A DNA stretch of 5,449 bases from contig NVVG01000071.1 of NCBI GenBank assembly GCA_002402125.1, positions 14,169-19,617 on the forward strand, read 5' to 3'. Source of the DNA: Moraxellaceae bacterium. GTDB taxonomy: Bacteria > Pseudomonadota > Gammaproteobacteria > Pseudomonadales > Ketobacteraceae. A model generated the notes under the pieces. It made no database searches and had not been told where the DNA came from. It saw only the letters and a program-made list of their open reading frames with translations. Made by a program: the position numbers and the translations under genes. Shown piece after piece: positions 5,317 through 5,449 of the stretch (its first letter is position 1; each line of letters opens with the position of its first letter).

Positions 5317-5449
5317 TCATTCAGTTGCTTGTCGTTTCAATCCATAAATTGATTTAGAAAATAAATTCACCTGAACACCACCAACATCAAAACCACATTC
5401 ACTAAAAATCCCTTTAAGATCATCACCGATATATTGTTTATGGAATGGT
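5317..5449 (-). CDS. C-terminal end of a probable SAM-dependent methyltransferase (5' part outside window)
   Basis: Only the last 43 codons before the TGA at 5317-5319 are visible; the frame is open to the right edge. The tail contains FHKQYIGDDLKGIFSECGF followed by DVGGVQVNLFSKSIYGLKR. This arrangement, an aromatic-rich segment, a helix ending in a C/AGF turn, then a beta-strand and a closing strand, is typical of the C-terminus of class I SAM-dependent methyltransferases of the Methyltransf_11/25 kind. The substrate cannot be inferred. It is not EgtD, which is complete elsewhere, and 441 bp separate it from egtB, so membership of the ergothioneine operon is doubtful. The call rests on fold-level resemblance only. 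Confidence 0.5.
   Translation of the reverse strand, partial: PFHKQYIGDDLKGIFSECGFDVGGVQVNLFSKSIYGLKRQATE

Overview
The window reads as a stretch of a free-living, moderately AT-rich Gram-negative chromosome, most likely a marine or aquatic gammaproteobacterium. That placement is an inference. It rests on the 7TM-DISM sensor, the RluA-type pseudouridine synthase and the EgtB/EgtD proteins, not on any rRNA or marker alignment. Every convincing gene lies on the minus strand, so the region is read from right to left. I see no mobile element, CRISPR array, tRNA or rRNA.

Region by region, in transcription order: 5317-5449 is the 3' end of a gene that looks like a class I SAM-dependent methyltransferase. 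4876-5316 is a 441-bp gap with two candidate minus-strand promoters, a small dyad overlapping one of them, and two tiny overlapping antisense reading frames that each have a Shine-Dalgarno-like sequence. 3547-4875 is egtB, the sulfoxide synthase of ergothioneine biosynthesis. 3515-3546 is a 32-bp spacer with a good ribosome binding site. 2483-3514 is egtD, the histidine N-alpha-trimethylating enzyme. 2440-2482 is a 43-bp spacer with a palindrome over the egtD stop codon and an extended -10 element next to the following start. 1567-2439 is an RluA-family pseudouridine synthase. 1186-1566 is a 381-bp gap with a weak terminator, two compact hairpins and a cluster of ATGTAA-like hexamers. 1-1185 is the N-terminal part of a 7TM-DISM membrane sensor whose output domain lies beyond the left edge.

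Functionally, the core is a two-gene ergothioneine module. EgtD makes hercynine (N-alpha-trimethylhistidine) from histidine and SAM. EgtB, a non-heme iron enzyme, then joins a thiol to the imidazole ring to give a sulfoxide. A C-S lyase (EgtE-type) is needed to finish ergothioneine and is not in the window; neither are egtA and egtC. The EgtB active-site layout resembles, by spacing, the cysteine-using type II enzyme, which would make egtA and egtC unnecessary. The pseudouridine synthase follows closely and may be co-transcribed, but it also has what could be its own leaderless promoter. I found no clearly undescribed system. The most useful leads are the EgtB type, the possible leaderless start of the pseudouridine synthase gene, and the motif cluster upstream of the sensor gene.
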